From: Desulfuromonadaceae bacterium
GTDB taxonomy: Bacteria; Desulfobacterota; Desulfuromonadia; Desulfuromonadales; Geopsychrobacteraceae
Direction: 5' to 3'
NCBI GenBank assembly: GCA_016744555.1
Contig: JADGED010000137.1
Location: forward strand, 1 to 6,509
Length of the DNA stretch: 6,509 nucleotides
Shown here: positions 5,589 to 6,509 of the stretch, one piece after another
Numbering within the stretch: the first letter of the stretch is position 1
Layout: every line of letters begins with the position of its first letter
Translations under genes and position numbers: made by a program
The notes under the pieces: model-generated
What the model was told of the DNA's origin: nothing
Seen by the model: the letters and a program-made list of their open reading frames with translations, nothing else
The model's database searches: none

Positions 5589-6470
5589 ATGAACTGCTGC
5601 ATTTTTTTTAAGGATAACAACTTTCCAATACCATTTTCAGGTAAAATCTTTTTCCTCTCACTGCTTTTTGGATTTATGCTGCTACCTTCATCTCAAGCAG
5701 CAAAACCGATGTTGCCACAAACCTACAATGGGCAGACCGATATCCGGGGCTGGGTAATGAGTGAGAAACTTGATGGGGTACGTGGTTATTGGGATGGAAA
5801 ACAGCTACTGTCAAAAAATGGCTACCCCTTTGATCCCCCGGCTGAATTTATTAGTAACCTCCCTGACTTTCCTCTGGAAGGGGAACTCTGGAGCGGGCGT
5901 GACACCTTTGAGCAGACCGCCTCGACCGTAAGACACGACCACAATCACTTCGGTTGGAAGAAGCTTAAATTTGCAATCTTTGATGTTCCGAAAGCAGTTG
6001 GTGGCTTTACCGAGAGAATAGCTCTTGCAAAAAGTTGGGTTACTACCCACCCGAGTCAGTACGCATTTGTTATTTCACAGCTACCGGTACGTAGCGAAAA
6101 GCACCTACAGCAGGAACTCAAGCGAATTGAGAAACTTGGTGGTGAAGGTCTTATTGTGCGTAAAGCGGACGCTCTTTATAGCCCCGGTCGTAGCAGTGAA
6201 ATCCTCAAAGTAAAAAACTATCATGATGCTGAAGCGACTGTGATTGCCCACGTCCTAGGCAAAGGCGACAACTCCCTGCGACTAGGTTCGCTGCTGGTAC
6301 GACTTGAAGATGGAACACAATTTAAGATTGGAACAGGATTTAGCCATGCAGAACGTGAACACCCGCCCCCAATTGGAGCAATAGTTACCTTCAAACACTA
6401 TGGGAAGTATCGGTCAGGCATTCCTAAATTTCCGGTCTACCTGCGCATCAGGCATGACAATGGGTTGTAA
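5589..6470 (+). CDS. ligE: Secreted ATP-dependent DNA ligase, Lig E type
   Basis: 293 aa, minimal ATP-dependent ligase that seals nicked DNA through an enzyme-AMP intermediate. An N-terminal signal peptide is visible: basic K19, hydrophobic core 20-32 and a likely cleavage SQA/A after 37, so the mature enzyme of about 256 aa should be periplasmic or outside. Catalytic motifs are motif I SEKLDGVRGYWDG (58-70, nucleotidyl lysine K60, R65), the glutamate of LEGELW (E98), motif III FAIFD (128-132), motif IV GGEGLIVRK (184-192, E186) and motif V LKVKNYHDAE (206-215, K207/K209). A compact OB fold follows (about 216-293), with no added DNA-binding domain, as expected for Lig E. Lig E is known in many Gram-negatives and is proposed to act on extracellular or incoming DNA, complementing cytosolic NAD-dependent LigA. 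Transcribed alone, divergent from the HIT gene. Intact. The first 18 residues before the signal core are longer than usual. Confidence 0.93.
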   Translation: MNCCIFFKDNNFPIPFSGKIFFLSLLFGFMLLPSSQAAKPMLPQTYNGQTDIRGWVMSEKLDGVRGYWDGKQLLSKNGYPFDPPAEFISNLPDFPLEGELWSGRDTFEQTASTVRHDHNHFGWKKLKFAIFDVPKAVGGFTERIALAKSWVTTHPSQYAFVISQLPVRSEKHLQQELKRIEKLGGEGLIVRKADALYSPGRSSEILKVKNYHDAEATVIAHVLGKGDNSLRLGSLLVRLEDGTQFKIGTGFSHAEREHPPPIGAIVTFKHYGKYRSGIPKFPVYLRIRHDNGL

Positions 6471-6480
6471 ACCTAGAACC

Positions 6481-6503
6481 TAGGGGAATATCATACGCCC
6501 CTA
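6481..6503 (+). terminator. Possible terminator hairpin after the ligase
   Basis: TAGGGG (6481-6486) pairs with CCCCTA (6498-6503) around an 11-base loop, 10 bases after the ligase stop. The next six bases to the window end (CTAACC) are not T-rich, so a T-run is not seen. It may be a hairpin only, or an intrinsic terminator for a gene entering from the right on the other strand. Confidence 0.35.
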
Positions 6504-6509
6504 CTAACC

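Noticed and set aside
5811..6050. Minus-strand ORF of 79 codons opposite the ligase
   Set aside because: Antisense to the ligase catalytic core; no independent support.

Overview
The window looks like ordinary chromosomal DNA of a Gram-negative bacterium, most likely of the Desulfuromonas/Geobacter lineage. This rests on gene order (proS, then a PATAN/DUF4388 protein, then pyrF, then rlmB, then a tRNA-Thr, all on one strand), on the abundance of PATAN proteins in deltaproteobacteria, and on a secreted Lig E-type DNA ligase, which is a Gram-negative trait. The order is recalled, not searched, so the taxonomic call is moderate.

Layout, left to right. Positions 1-317 hold a small palindrome at the left edge, a strong minus-strand intrinsic terminator (121-166), tRNA-Thr(UGU) (174-249) and its probable own promoter (261-289). 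Positions 318-4771 are a tightly packed minus-strand operon read right to left: proS (prolyl-tRNA synthetase), a protein with an AbrB-like N-terminus and a PATAN domain, pyrF (OMP decarboxylase) and rlmB (23S rRNA Gm2251 methyltransferase). The last two junctions are one-base stop/start overlaps (TAATG, TGATG), which suggests translational coupling. Upstream at 4852-5259, on the same strand, is a HIT-family hydrolase separated from proS by 80 bases. Positions 5260-5588 are AT-rich and lie between divergent genes. They hold an inverted repeat beside the HIT ribosome binding site, the ligase leader, and several open but unrecognised short frames. Positions 5589-6470 (plus strand) encode a Lig E-like ATP-dependent DNA ligase with a signal peptide, followed by a possible hairpin at the window end.

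The operon links translation (tRNA-Pro charging, ribosome modification, a Thr tRNA) with pyrimidine synthesis, a growth-related grouping. The PATAN protein is the one member without a defined role. I see no CRISPR array, insertion sequence, toxin-antitoxin pair or clear defence system. The points most worth a second look are the AbrB-PATAN protein inside a housekeeping operon, the helix mismatches in the tRNA-Thr, and the unexplained open frames between the HIT gene and the ligase.
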